Source: an uncultured Opitutia bacterium
Lineage (GTDB): Bacteria > Verrucomicrobiota > Verrucomicrobiia > Opitutales > UBA953
NCBI GenBank assembly: GCA_903921665.1
Contig: CAIXQT010000112.1
Span: 1-13,930, forward strand
Length of the DNA stretch: 13,930 nt
Direction: 5' to 3'
Below, piece by piece: positions 7,603-13,797 of the stretch. Numbering within the stretch: position 1 is the stretch's first letter; the number at the start of each line of letters is the position of its first letter. The notes under the pieces were generated by a model. It was not told where the DNA came from. It did no database searches and saw nothing but the letters and a program-made list of their open reading frames with translations. The position numbers were made by a program, and so were the translations under genes.

Positions 7603-7674
7603 CAAGGGGAGACCGGGAAGGATGCTGCGGTTATTAATGCCCCCAGCTAACCATCCGGTCTCCGGTTTCCCTTG
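7603..7674 (+). repeat. palindromic AGACCGG element, copy 1 (upstream of rdgB)
   Basis: A 72-bp element bounded by CAAGGGGAGACCGG and, inverted, CCGGTTTCCCTTG. Its core (about 7620-7665, containing ATGCTGCGGTTAT and CCCCAGCTAA) is nearly identical to the reverse complement of the element at 8496-8575. The two copies flank rdgB in opposite orientations. A decayed copy lies at 13620-13680. No coding capacity; MITE- or REP-like. Confidence 0.85.
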
Positions 7675-7687
7675 AGAGATATGTACG

Positions 7688-7727
7688 CCCGCCACCTGCC
7701 ACCTGGGCCTGCCACCCGCCACCTGAA
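7688..7727 (+). repeat. YGCCACC module, copy 1
   Basis: Four 7-mers of the form CGCCACC or TGCCACC, in two pairs separated by TGGGCC and closed by TGAA. The same arrangement recurs at 13693-13732, an inverted version is at 12578-12610, and a fragment is at 12755-12772. Confidence 0.8.
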
Positions 7728-7737
7728 GCTAGGTCTT

Positions 7738-7791
7738 TCACTTTTGCACCTTTGCACAGGCCGCAGGCCGATTTGCACTTTTGCACCTAGG
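7738..7791 (+). repeat. 54-bp TTTTGCACC module, copy 1
   Basis: Begins TCACTTTTGCACC, has the centre GGCCGCAGGCC, and ends TTTTGCACCTAGG. By direct reading it is identical over all 54 bases to 13744-13797. A rearranged inverted version is at 13465-13500. Confidence 0.9.
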
Positions 7792-7814
7792 GCAGTACGC
7801 GGTGCTGCCCCTAC
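7790..7814 (-). repeat. GTAG-headed hairpin (REP-like), GGGCAGCAC variant
   Basis: Read on the - strand: GTAG (7814-7811), arm GGGCAGCAC, loop CGC, arm GTACTGCCC (7798-7790). It differs from the copies at 12494 and 13796 by a compensatory change at stem position 3 (A-T to G-C). One further change gives a C/A mismatch on this strand and a wobble pair on the other. Confidence 0.75.
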
Positions 7815-7835
7815 CCCAACCCCCACCCCTGCCCC
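7808..7835 (-). other. potential G-quadruplex tract on the - strand
   Basis: Five runs of four or five C (7808-7811, 7814-7817, 7820-7824, 7826-7829, 7832-7835) separated by TA, AA, A and TG. The complementary strand fits the quadruplex pattern. It ends 35 bp before the rdgB start codon and overlaps the foot of the REP-like hairpin. Confidence 0.7.
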
Positions 7836-7870
7836 TTGCTTTATTTCCCGCTCGTGCTCACATTCCCGCC

Positions 7871-8479
7871 ATGGATATCTTTCTGGCGACGGGCAACGCG
7901 CACAAGGCCGAGGAATTCGGCCGCATGTTCGCCAAGGCGCGTCTCGACGTCCGCGTCCGTTCCGCAAAGGAACTCGGCGGCATGCCCTACGTGGAAGAGA
8001 TCACCGGGACCTTCAATGGCAACTGCCGCCTCAAGGGCGAAGCCCTGCGGGCGATCGCGCCGCGCAAAGCCTGGGTGCTCGCCGACGACAGCGGCCTCTG
8101 CTGCGACGCGCTGCAAGGCGGCCCGGGGGTCGACTCCGCGGTGTATGCCGGTGCGGGCGCGACCGATGCGCAGAATCGCGCGAAGCTCCTCGAAGCCATG
8201 AAGAAGGCCCCGCTCCACAAGCGCGGCGCACGTTTCGAATGCCATCTCGTCCTCCTCGGACCTAATCAGGAAGTCGCTAAGTTCGTCGGCCAGTGCTGGG
8301 GCAAGATCCTCGAAGCCGAGGTCGGCACCGAGGGCTTCGGTTACGATTCCCTCTTCGTGCCCGCGAATGAAGATCGCACCTTCGGCGAGCTCAGCCCGGC
8401 GAAGAAAGATTCCATCAGCCACCGCGCCAAGGCGTTCCAGCTCATGGCCGCGTGGATGAGGGAGAACGGGATCGCCTGA
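7871..8479 (+). CDS. rdgB: XTP/dITP diphosphatase (RdgB/HAM1 family)
   Basis: Hydrolyses non-canonical purine triphosphates (XTP, dITP, ITP) to monophosphates in the cytoplasm, keeping them out of DNA and RNA. 202 residues, the normal length. Motifs: ATGNAHKAEEF (6-16, phosphate binding), ADDSGLCCDAL with catalytic Asp73 (71-81), ATDAQNRAKLL, GTEGFGYDSLF (152-162), FGELSPAKKDSISHRAKA (171-188). Two usual residues differ: the proline of GYDP is Ser160, and the arginine of the SARYAG motif is replaced (DSAVYAG). The start is ATG 7871, which places LATGN at the N-terminus. An in-frame upstream ATG at 7781 would only translate repeat sequence. No Shine-Dalgarno is visible. Repeat elements flank the gene on both sides in inverted orientation. 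Confidence 0.95.
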   Translation: MDIFLATGNAHKAEEFGRMFAKARLDVRVRSAKELGGMPYVEEITGTFNGNCRLKGEALRAIAPRKAWVLADDSGLCCDALQGGPGVDSAVYAGAGATDAQNRAKLLEAMKKAPLHKRGARFECHLVLLGPNQEVAKFVGQCWGKILEAEVGTEGFGYDSLFVPANEDRTFGELSPAKKDSISHRAKAFQLMAAWMRENGIA

Positions 8480-8495
8480 GACAAAATAGTTAAAT

Positions 8496-8575
8496 CAAAG
8501 GGAGACCGGAAACCGGATGATTAGCTGGGGTCATTTATAACCGCAGCATTCTTTCCGGTTCCCGGTCTCCCTTTG
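8496..8575 (-). repeat. palindromic AGACCGG element, copy 2 (downstream of rdgB)
   Basis: An 80-bp element with perfect 14-bp terminal inverted repeats (CAAAGGGAGACCGG at 8496-8509; its complement at 8562-8575). The match extends to 21 of the outer 22 positions. The interior is the reverse complement of the core of the copy at 7603-7674. It fills most of the gap between the convergent rdgB and opcA genes and could act as a bidirectional terminator, though it has no canonical T-run. The remainder of the gap (8480-8598) shows nothing else. Confidence 0.88.
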
Positions 8576-8598
8576 TCTTTTCAAACCGCGGAACGCGC

Positions 8599-9567
8599 TC
8601 AGAAGAACACCGCTTCGGATAACGCTTCCGGGACGGCCATCAGCGCGACGCGCTGGGTGACCGGTGCCGACTGGCGGCTGCGCGTAAACGAGATGATCGC
8701 GCGCGTACCCTTGTCGGCATGCTCCCACGAGAAACGGGCGCCATCGGCGTAGACCCATTCGGCGTCGAGATTATCGCCGGGCGGTGGCTGCGGGGTGGTC
8801 GTGAATTCGGCGGCGAGGTGCGAACGAGAAAGGCCCGCGCAATGCGTCAGACAGCCGCGCATCCACTCGAGCAGGCCGGCGGCTTCGCCGCGGAGACCGG
8901 TGCCGTGATTGACCGTGACGGTACGCAGGCCGCGGACGAGTTCGGCCGGGGCATGCGCGGCGAGATACTGGCCGAGCGCCTGGCGGACCGGCAGGCAGCG
9001 CGCGACGGCGAGGTCGCGGACGGACTTCGGATTAGGGAACGGGAGCTTGAAGAAGACATCGCCCACGAGGGAGCGGTCCGCGACGACGCGACGGCAACGA
9101 GACGTCCACCCAAGCCACGGCTTGAATTCGTCGACAGTGACGCCGTGGGCCCAGACGTTGACCGGCAGATCGCCTTCGAGCCAGGTGGAGACGAGCGATT
9201 CCAGTTCAGCGGTAGGCGCGCCGTGCGCGAGCATGAGCGCCTCGCAGCAGCGCTTGCCGCGGCGGGACGGATCGAAGAAGCAGAGGACGTTGACCTTGGC
9301 CTCGAGCGCGGCGGCGGCCTCGGCGACCGGACGTGCGGCCAGGATCACGAGGCGGCACGGGTAGCGCTGGGCGAAACGGATGGCCTCGTCGAAACGGGCC
9401 TGGGCATCCTCCGGCGTGACGTTCGCGCCGAACATCAGCACGAGGTTCATCTGCGAAGCGCGCGCGGCCTCTTCGCCCTCGTCGGCCCACGCCTTGTCGA
9501 GCGACGGGAGGACGGCGGAGATCTTGACCGGGAAACCCGGGAGCGCGTCGATCAGCGGATGGGCCAT
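8599..9567 (-). CDS. opcA: glucose-6-phosphate dehydrogenase assembly protein OpcA-like
   Basis: 322 residues from ATG 9567. OpcA-family proteins, best known in cyanobacteria and actinobacteria, bind glucose-6-phosphate dehydrogenase and promote its active oligomer. Support is the position directly behind zwf (TGA, two bases, ATG) and a family-like layout: an N-terminal alpha/beta region with RASQMNLVLMF and RYPCRLVILAARP (about 45-90), then LPVNVWAHG (about 160) and a C-terminal beta-rich region ending TQRVALMAVPEALSEAVFF. No signal peptide or membrane segment. An in-frame TTG at 9591 would add eight residues but lies inside zwf. The family call rests on recollected similarity plus context; without the context I would be less sure. 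Confidence 0.8.
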   Translation of the reverse strand: MAHPLIDALPGFPVKISAVLPSLDKAWADEGEEAARASQMNLVLMFGANVTPEDAQARFDEAIRFAQRYPCRLVILAARPVAEAAAALEAKVNVLCFFDPSRRGKRCCEALMLAHGAPTAELESLVSTWLEGDLPVNVWAHGVTVDEFKPWLGWTSRCRRVVADRSLVGDVFFKLPFPNPKSVRDLAVARCLPVRQALGQYLAAHAPAELVRGLRTVTVNHGTGLRGEAAGLLEWMRGCLTHCAGLSRSHLAAEFTTTPQPPPGDNLDAEWVYADGARFSWEHADKGTRAIISFTRSRQSAPVTQRVALMAVPEALSEAVFF

Positions 9568-9569
9568 GA

Positions 9570-11114
9570 TCAGCGGCCGGCGTTGCGCCAAGCGTGACCG
9601 TGGGCGGCCAGGAGGGCGTCGCCACCGGCGGGACCCCAGGAACCGGCGGCGTAGGTTTCCATGCCTTCGCGGCCTTGCTGCTGCCAGCTCTGGAGGAGCG
9701 GCGTGAACAGACGCCAGGAGGCTTCGGTCTCGTCGCCGCGGATGAAGAGCGTGCGGTCGCCGACGATGCCGTCGAGGATCAGGCGCTCGTAGGCCTCGGG
9801 CGTGTTGGAGCCGTAGGTGGTCGCGTAGCGGAAGCTCAGGCGGACCGGCTGCGTGCGCGGCTCGAGGCCGGGCACCTTGGAATTGAGGACCAGCGTCGTG
9901 CCTTCGTCAGGCTGGATCTGGATGACGAGGCGGTTCGGCGCGAGGTCGTAGCGGGCGTCGCCGGCGAAGAGGCCGGACTCCGGTTGCTTGAACTGGATGG
10001 CGATCTCGGAGACACGGCGGGCGAGGCGCTTGCCGGAACGCATGTAGAAAGGCACGCCGGACCAGCGGCTGTTCTCGATCGAGAAGCGCAGCGCGCAGAA
10101 GGTCTCGGTCGCGGAATCCTTGGGGATGTCCTTCTCGGCGAGGTAGCCCGGCACTTTCTCCCCGGCGGAGAGACCGAGGTCGTATTGCGCGCGGACGGCG
10201 TCGGCGTTGGCGCCGAGGCGCAAGGGCTGGATGGACTCGAGGAGCTTCACCTTCTCATCGCGGATGTGTTCGGCGGAAAGCGAGCGGGGCTGTTCCATCG
10301 CGACGAGCGCGAGGAGCTGCATGGTGTGGTTCTGCAGCATGTCGCGCGTGGCGCCGCTGCCATCGTAGTAACCGCCGCGGGTGCCGACGCCGAGTTCTTC
10401 GGCGACGGTGATCTGGACGTGGTCGACGTGGCGACGATTCCAGAGGGGCTCGAGGATCGGGTTGGCGAAACGCAGGACGAGGAGATCCTGGACGGTCTCC
10501 TTGCCGAGGTAGTGGTCGATGCGGAAGATCTGCGACTCGCGGAAGTTGCGGGCGGCGACGGCATTGAGGTGGACGGCCGAAGCGAGGTCCTTGCCGAACG
10601 GCTTCTCGATGATGACCTTGCTCTCGAGGTCGGTGCCGACGCCGCGGGCGGCGAGGCCGGACTGGCCGAGGTTCTCGAGGATGGCTTCGAAGACCGTCGG
10701 CGGGGTCGAGACGTAGAAGACGAGCTGCAGGGGGCGGCCGGCGCGCTTCTCGGCGGCGGCGATCTGTTCCTTCAGCGCGGCGAAGGCGGCAGGGTCGTCA
10801 TAGCCGCCGGCTTGGTAGGTGGTGTTGTCCTCGATGCGCTTCCAGATGTCAGGACGGAACTCGCGCCGGGAAAACTTCTTCAGGTCGGCCGCGGCCTGGG
10901 TGCGGAATTCGGCGTCGGGGATGGGCTTGCGGCCGAAGCCGATCAGGTGGAAGTCGGCGGGGAGCAGGCTGTCGACCGCCAGGTTATAAAGGGCGGGGAG
11001 CAGCTTGCGGGCAGCCAGGTCGCCGGAGGCGCCGAAGATGACCACGCAGGTGGGCTGGGCGCCACGGTGCTTGCTCAGGCCGGAGAGGAACGGATGACGG
11101 TCGGTGTCGGACAT
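9570..11114 (-). CDS. zwf: glucose-6-phosphate 1-dehydrogenase
   Basis: Oxidises glucose 6-phosphate to 6-phosphogluconolactone with NADP, the first step of the oxidative pentose phosphate (and Entner-Doudoroff) pathway, in the cytoplasm. 514 residues, a normal length. Motifs: the dinucleotide-binding FGASGDLAARKL (27-38), IEKPFGKDL (169-177), the active-site signature RIDHYLGKE (198-206) with His201, and GSGATRDMLQNHTMQLL (252-268) with the expected general-base His263. It starts with ATG at 11114, six bases after the yraN stop, and is followed two bases after its own stop by opcA. All three genes are probably one transcript. No strong ribosome site precedes it, so translation may rely on coupling. 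Confidence 0.98.
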   Translation of the reverse strand: MSDTDRHPFLSGLSKHRGAQPTCVVIFGASGDLAARKLLPALYNLAVDSLLPADFHLIGFGRKPIPDAEFRTQAAADLKKFSRREFRPDIWKRIEDNTTYQAGGYDDPAAFAALKEQIAAAEKRAGRPLQLVFYVSTPPTVFEAILENLGQSGLAARGVGTDLESKVIIEKPFGKDLASAVHLNAVAARNFRESQIFRIDHYLGKETVQDLLVLRFANPILEPLWNRRHVDHVQITVAEELGVGTRGGYYDGSGATRDMLQNHTMQLLALVAMEQPRSLSAEHIRDEKVKLLESIQPLRLGANADAVRAQYDLGLSAGEKVPGYLAEKDIPKDSATETFCALRFSIENSRWSGVPFYMRSGKRLARRVSEIAIQFKQPESGLFAGDARYDLAPNRLVIQIQPDEGTTLVLNSKVPGLEPRTQPVRLSFRYATTYGSNTPEAYERLILDGIVGDRTLFIRGDETEASWRLFTPLLQSWQQQGREGMETYAAGSWGPAGGDALLAAHGHAWRNAGR

Positions 11115-11120
11115 CGGAGT

Positions 11121-11543
11121 CTAGAAGCGGCGACGCCCGAAGAGGACTTCGCCACGGTGTTGAAGGAGGCGGACGGTGCCTTTCTTGCAAACCAGAACTT
11201 CCACGACGTCGAAGCGCGTATGACACTTGCCCCCGATTTGCCGAAGCCAGCCGGCCGCCGCGCGGCGCAAAGCCCTCTTTTTCCGTCGATTCACCGCCTG
11301 ATACCCTTCCCCGCCGATTTCCGCCGTCCGTGTCTTGACCTCGACGAAGACGAGCACCTCGCCCTCGAGGATCACCAGATCGAGCTCGTCGCGGCCATGC
11401 CGCCAATTGGTCGCCAAGCACCGGCCGCCCTGCCGCCGATAATGGAGCTGGGCATGCCGCTCCCCCCAGGCGCCGAGACCGATGGGCTCAGGGCGGAACC
11501 GCCACCATGACCACAACCCGGCCCATCGTTCGTACCATTTCAT
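11121..11543 (-). CDS. yraN: UPF0102 (YraN) family, PD-(D/E)XK nuclease-like protein
   Basis: 140 residues from ATG 11543. The YraN family has a Holliday-junction-resolvase-like nuclease fold with an unsettled cellular role. The core is complete: GAWGERHA (24-31), RDELDLV with acidic Asp55 (51-57), VFVEVKTR with the Glu68-x-Lys70 pair (65-72), and a basic helix VNRRKKRALRRAAAGWL. An N-terminal tryptophan-rich stretch (WAGLWSWWRF) is longer than I usually expect for the family. A GTG at 11555 is in frame, but the ATG is preferred because AGGTG lies nine bases upstream of it. First gene of the yraN-zwf-opcA cluster; the partnership with zwf looks positional, not functional. Confidence 0.9.
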   Translation of the reverse strand: MKWYERWAGLWSWWRFRPEPIGLGAWGERHAQLHYRRQGGRCLATNWRHGRDELDLVILEGEVLVFVEVKTRTAEIGGEGYQAVNRRKKRALRRAAAGWLRQIGGKCHTRFDVVEVLVCKKGTVRLLQHRGEVLFGRRRF

Positions 11544-11599
11544 GTCCGATAGCACCTAAAACAGCGGTTTTCCGCCACCCATCGGCCGAGGGGTTCTTG

Positions 11600-11617
11600 A
11601 CCTAGGGAACCCTAGGT
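11600..11617. promoter_or_regulatory. 18-bp palindrome (candidate operator) in the divergent yraN/isomerase gap
   Basis: ACCTAGGG and CCCTAGGT separated by AA form a perfect 8-bp inverted repeat 30 bases upstream of the isomerase start. A TTGACC hexamer (11597-11602) overlaps its left edge and could be a -35 box, with a poor -10 region near 11620. The arrangement fits a repressor operator over a promoter, but a cruciform or start-proximal hairpin is also possible. Nothing else is seen in 11544-11647. Confidence 0.45.
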
Positions 11618-11647
11618 GCCTTTCTCTGTCCTTACACCCCAACACCC

Positions 11648-12481
11648 ATGCGTCTCCTCACCCTCCTCGCCCTCGCCGCCGCCGCCTGCGTCAGCGCCGA
11701 CCCGATTCCCGAATCCTACCGCCAGAACGGCTGGTTCGTGGGAGCCCAAGCCTACACCTTCAAGGAGTTCTCCTTCTTCGAAGCCATCGCCAAGACCAAG
11801 GAAGCCGGCGGTAACCTCATCGAGATCTTCCCCGGACACACCCTCAAGCCGGGCTCCAAGGACAAGACCAACCATACCATGTCCGACGCCGCCTTCGCTG
11901 AGATGAAGGCCGAACTCGACCGCCAAGGCGTGCGTGCCGTCAACTACGGTGTCGTCGGCGCGAAGAACAAGGAAGAGGTCTATGCGATCATGAAGTTCGC
12001 CAAGAAGCTCGGACTCTACGCGGTCTGCACCGAATCCACCGAACAGATCGCCCACTGGGAATCCGCCGCCATCGAGTTCGACATGAAGGTCGCCTTCCAT
12101 GAGCACGGCGGCTCGATGGATAAGCCGAAGTACAAGGTCTGGAACCCCCTCTACATCCTCGGCGTCGTCGAAAGCCGTGACCGCCGCGTCGGCGCCTGCG
12201 CCGACCTCGGCCACTGGGCCACCTCCAACCTGAAGTCCGTCGAATGCCTCCGCATCCTGGACGGCCGCATCATCAGCGTGCACCTCAAGGACAAGGCCAC
12301 CTTCGGCAAGTCCGAGGTCGTCGTCGCCGGTAAGGGCGTCTGCGACATCGACGGCTGCATCAAGGAGCTCATCCGCCAGAAGTTCGACGGCCATATCTCC
12401 ATCGAGCACGAGAACGACTGGAAGGACAGCGTCCCGCAGGTGAAGGCCAACATCGACTTCGTCAAGGCCCGCGCGAAGTAA
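11648..12481 (+). CDS. exported sugar phosphate isomerase/epimerase-like TIM-barrel protein
   Basis: 277 residues with a Sec signal peptide (1-17, MRLLTLLALAAAACVSA), so it acts outside the cytoplasm. The rest is a xylose isomerase-like (AP endonuclease 2 family) TIM barrel. Likely metal or acid-base residues sit at strand ends: Glu59 (LIEIFPG), His151 and His153 (FHEHG), Asp186 and His189 (CADLGHW), His212 (SVHLKD), Glu253 (SIEHEN). Exported members of this family are abundant in Verrucomicrobia and Planctomycetes and are thought to act on sugars or sugar derivatives; the substrate here is unknown. It stands alone between a palindrome-bearing leader and its own terminator, so it is probably monocistronic. 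No Shine-Dalgarno is evident before ATG 11648. Confidence 0.9.
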   Translation: MRLLTLLALAAAACVSADPIPESYRQNGWFVGAQAYTFKEFSFFEAIAKTKEAGGNLIEIFPGHTLKPGSKDKTNHTMSDAAFAEMKAELDRQGVRAVNYGVVGAKNKEEVYAIMKFAKKLGLYAVCTESTEQIAHWESAAIEFDMKVAFHEHGGSMDKPKYKVWNPLYILGVVESRDRRVGACADLGHWATSNLKSVECLRILDGRIISVHLKDKATFGKSEVVVAGKGVCDIDGCIKELIRQKFDGHISIEHENDWKDSVPQVKANIDFVKARAK

Positions 12482-12493
12482 GGTTGCTTCGAG

Positions 12494-12518
12494 GTAGGGA
12501 CAGCACCACGTGCTGTCC
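12494..12518 (+). repeat. GTAG-headed hairpin (REP-like), GGACAGCAC variant
   Basis: GTAG (12494-12497), arm GGACAGCAC, loop CAC, arm GTGCTGTCC: a perfect 9-bp stem. The same 25 bases occur reversed at 13796-13820. It starts 13 bases after the isomerase stop codon and directly precedes the terminator. Confidence 0.85.
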
Positions 12519-12522
12519 TCCC

Positions 12523-12551
12523 AAAGCCCCCGAGAAATCGGGGGCTTTTTT
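12523..12551 (+). terminator. rho-independent terminator of the isomerase gene
   Basis: GCCCCCGA and TCGGGGGC form an 8-bp stem around a GAAA tetraloop, followed by six T (12546-12551). An AAA before the stem extends the pairing. This is the only textbook intrinsic terminator in the window. Confidence 0.95.
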
Positions 12552-12577
12552 GAGGGCGAGTGAAATGCTGTCACTTG

Positions 12578-12610
12578 CAGGTGGCAGCCCCAGGTGGCGG
12601 GTGGCGGGCC
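12578..12610 (-). repeat. YGCCACC module, inverted copy
   Basis: Read on the - strand: CGCCACC CGCCACC TGGGGC TGCCACC TG, the reverse orientation of the modules at 7688 and 13693. It is preceded at 12556-12578 by a hairpin (GCGAGTGA / TCACTTGC, one wobble pair, 7-base loop). Confidence 0.75.
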
Positions 12611-12614
12611 CAAG

Positions 12615-12739
12615 GTAGGGATGCGATTGCCATCGCATCCGTTTGAAACCGATGACGCGTGTTCGTCGGTTCTTAGCCCAGCTCGTTCGACATGCAAATT
12701 CTCCGCCTCGAACGGACGTGATGGCAATCACGTCCCTAC
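12615..12739. repeat. BIME-like pair of GTAG-headed hairpins enclosing two further hairpins
   Basis: The left hairpin (12615-12640, + orientation) has GTAG, arms GGATGCGAT / ATCGCATCC and loop TGCC. The right hairpin (12714-12739, - orientation) has GTAG, arms GGACGTGAT / ATCACGTCC and the same TGCC loop. The stems differ by two compensatory base-pair swaps. Between them are a 9-bp stem with one wobble pair (12647-12671) and a 7-bp stem, CGTTCGA / TCGAACG (12684-12714). The layout matches bacterial interspersed mosaic elements. Confidence 0.8.
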
Positions 12740-12754
12740 CCTAAGGCAAATCCC

Positions 12755-12772
12755 CCGCCACCTGCCACCCGA
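12755..12772 (+). repeat. YGCCACC module fragment
   Basis: CCGCCACCTGCCACCCGA, the left half of the module at 7688 and 13693. It lies 10 bases past the dioxygenase stop codon and faces the inverted copy at 12578-12610 across the BIME-like element. Confidence 0.65.
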
Positions 12773-12781
12773 AACGATGCT

Positions 12782-13453
12782 TTACCCTTCCGGCGTAAAC
12801 CCGAGCACCACATCCCATCGCGCGGAGAGTTCGCCGGCCTTAGAACCCTTGAGCGGATCGAACGCCAGCGTGACGCTTTCGCGCTGCGCGGCATCCTTGA
12901 TGCCCATGTAGATGCCATCCTTGGCATTCTGCTCGTGACCCTTGATGTAGCATTGGGTGATGAGCTCCTTCTTGCCCTTGATGCGCACGGCGAGGTGGAT
13001 GTGCGGGGTGCGCGGCTTGTAAGGGACGGGCTTGATGGTGCGGAAGACATACTCGCCGTTGGAGCCGGTGAGGAAACGCCCGAAGCCCTGGAAGTTACCG
13101 TCGCGCTTGGCGGCGTTGCCTGACTTGGAGTGGATATAGGCGCCGTTGTTGTCGGCCTGCCAGATCTCGACCAACGCGTTGCGCACCGGCTCGCCGTGCT
13201 CATCAAGGATACGGCCGGACAGCCAGGCGATCTCGCCGACGGCCGGGGTGACGCCGTTGTTCAGGATGATCAGGTCGTTATCGGTATCGAGCGGCAGCTT
13301 GTCGGGATAGAACGGCCCCTCGGTCTGCTTGGGCGTGCGGGTAAGGGCCTCCGCAAAAGCCCCCGGCATGGCGAACAGCGCGGCGCCCAAGGCCACCTGA
13401 CGGAGGAAATCACGACGGGCACGAAGATCGGCGGGCAGAGGGGGTAAGGCCAT
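12782..13453 (-). CDS. Tat-exported intradiol ring-cleavage dioxygenase-like protein
   Basis: 223 residues from ATG 13453. A twin-arginine signal (RARRDFLRQVALGAALFAMP, about 11-30) predicts export of the folded protein. The rest matches the protocatechuate 3,4-dioxygenase fold: EGPFYP (45-50), GRILDEHGEPVRNALVEIWQA (80-100), then the four expected non-heme Fe(III) ligands Tyr106 (GAYIH), Tyr145 (VPYKPR), His151 and His153 (TPHIHLAV). FQGFGRFLTG and GEYVFRTIKP are typical connecting motifs. Cytoplasmic relatives open catechol-type rings; exported relatives are common in Verrucomicrobia and their substrates are mostly unknown. It is a single-domain form with no partner subunit beside it. The frame is open upstream to 13654, but that stretch is repeat sequence. 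No Shine-Dalgarno is visible. Confidence 0.92.
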   Translation of the reverse strand: MALPPLPADLRARRDFLRQVALGAALFAMPGAFAEALTRTPKQTEGPFYPDKLPLDTDNDLIILNNGVTPAVGEIAWLSGRILDEHGEPVRNALVEIWQADNNGAYIHSKSGNAAKRDGNFQGFGRFLTGSNGEYVFRTIKPVPYKPRTPHIHLAVRIKGKKELITQCYIKGHEQNAKDGIYMGIKDAAQRESVTLAFDPLKGSKAGELSARWDVVLGFTPEG

Positions 13454-13464
13454 GGGGATAACGA

Positions 13465-13500
13465 TGTGCAAAAGTGCGGAGGTGCAAAAGTGCAAAGGTG
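13465..13500 (-). repeat. TTTTGCACC module, inverted and rearranged copy
   Basis: The - strand holds TTTGCAC, TTTTGCACC and TTTTGCAC units like those of the 54-bp modules, but in another order and without the GGCCGCAGGCC centre. It lies about 12 bases upstream of the dioxygenase start. Sequence 13501-13586 after it shows no recognisable feature. Confidence 0.7.
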
Positions 13501-13586
13501 AAGGCAGGGGCTGCATGGATGGCTGAATCGATGACAGAGGATAGATGGCGGAGCAGCCACCGGCCGCCCCGCCGCAATCGCCTGGA

Positions 13587-13610
13587 CCCGTACCCGAACC
13601 CGTACCTGAA
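13587..13610. repeat. 12-bp tandem repeat, two copies
   Basis: CCCGTACCCGAA followed directly by CCCGTACCTGAA, one mismatch, then a partial CCTG. No coding role is supported. Confidence 0.65.
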
Positions 13611-13619
13611 CCTGCAGCC

Positions 13620-13680
13620 GAGACCAGAGACCCGAAAATGGATCCCCCTGCCAATCATCCGGTCTCCGGTCCCCCTTTGA
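13620..13680 (+). repeat. palindromic AGACCGG element, decayed copy 3
   Basis: The right half (13651-13680; AATCATCCGGTCTCCGG and a CCCCCTTTGA end) matches the copies at 7603 and 8496. The left half is reduced to GAGACCAGAGACCCGAAAATG, and the ATGCTGCGGTTAT core is missing. Confidence 0.65.
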
Positions 13681-13692
13681 GTTCAGCGCCTT

Positions 13693-13732
13693 CCCGCCAC
13701 CTGCCACCCGGAGCTGCCACCCGCCACCTGAA
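13693..13732 (+). repeat. YGCCACC module, copy 2
   Basis: Same plan as 7688-7727: two pairs of CGCCACC/TGCCACC 7-mers separated by CGGAGC and closed by TGAA. Confidence 0.8.
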
Positions 13733-13743
13733 ATGACGGCCTC

Positions 13744-13797
13744 TCACTTTTGCACCTTTGCACAGGCCGCAGGCCGATTTGCACTTTTGCACCTAGG
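13744..13797 (+). repeat. 54-bp TTTTGCACC module, copy 2
   Basis: Identical to 7738-7791 over all 54 bases, in the same orientation and at the same position in the composite order. Confidence 0.9.

Noticed and set aside
7738..7814. tRNA or riboswitch in the rdgB leader
   Set aside because: No cloverleaf or known aptamer core; the block is identical in a second leader and built from short repeated units, so repeat origin explains it better.
7781..7870. N-terminal extension of RdgB from an upstream ATG
   Set aside because: The extension translates only repeat sequence (proline-rich from the C-rich tract), and the family begins right at MDIFLATGN.
7603..8575. Insertion sequence or composite transposon carrying rdgB
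   Set aside because: No transposase gene in the segment and no clear target-site duplication; only short non-coding elements.
9594..11510. A 638-codon open frame on the + strand opposite zwf and yraN
   Set aside because: It is an antisense shadow caused by GC-rich codon bias; zwf and yraN show full family motifs on the other strand, while this frame is low-complexity in E, G, V and D.
11612..12727. A 371-codon open frame on the - strand opposite the isomerase
   Set aside because: It runs through a clear terminator and the BIME-like repeat, has low-complexity D/E/G/V composition and is antisense to a gene with signal peptide and barrel motifs.
13454..13654. N-terminal extension of the dioxygenase
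   Set aside because: It would translate tandem and interspersed repeats and place the Tat signal internally.
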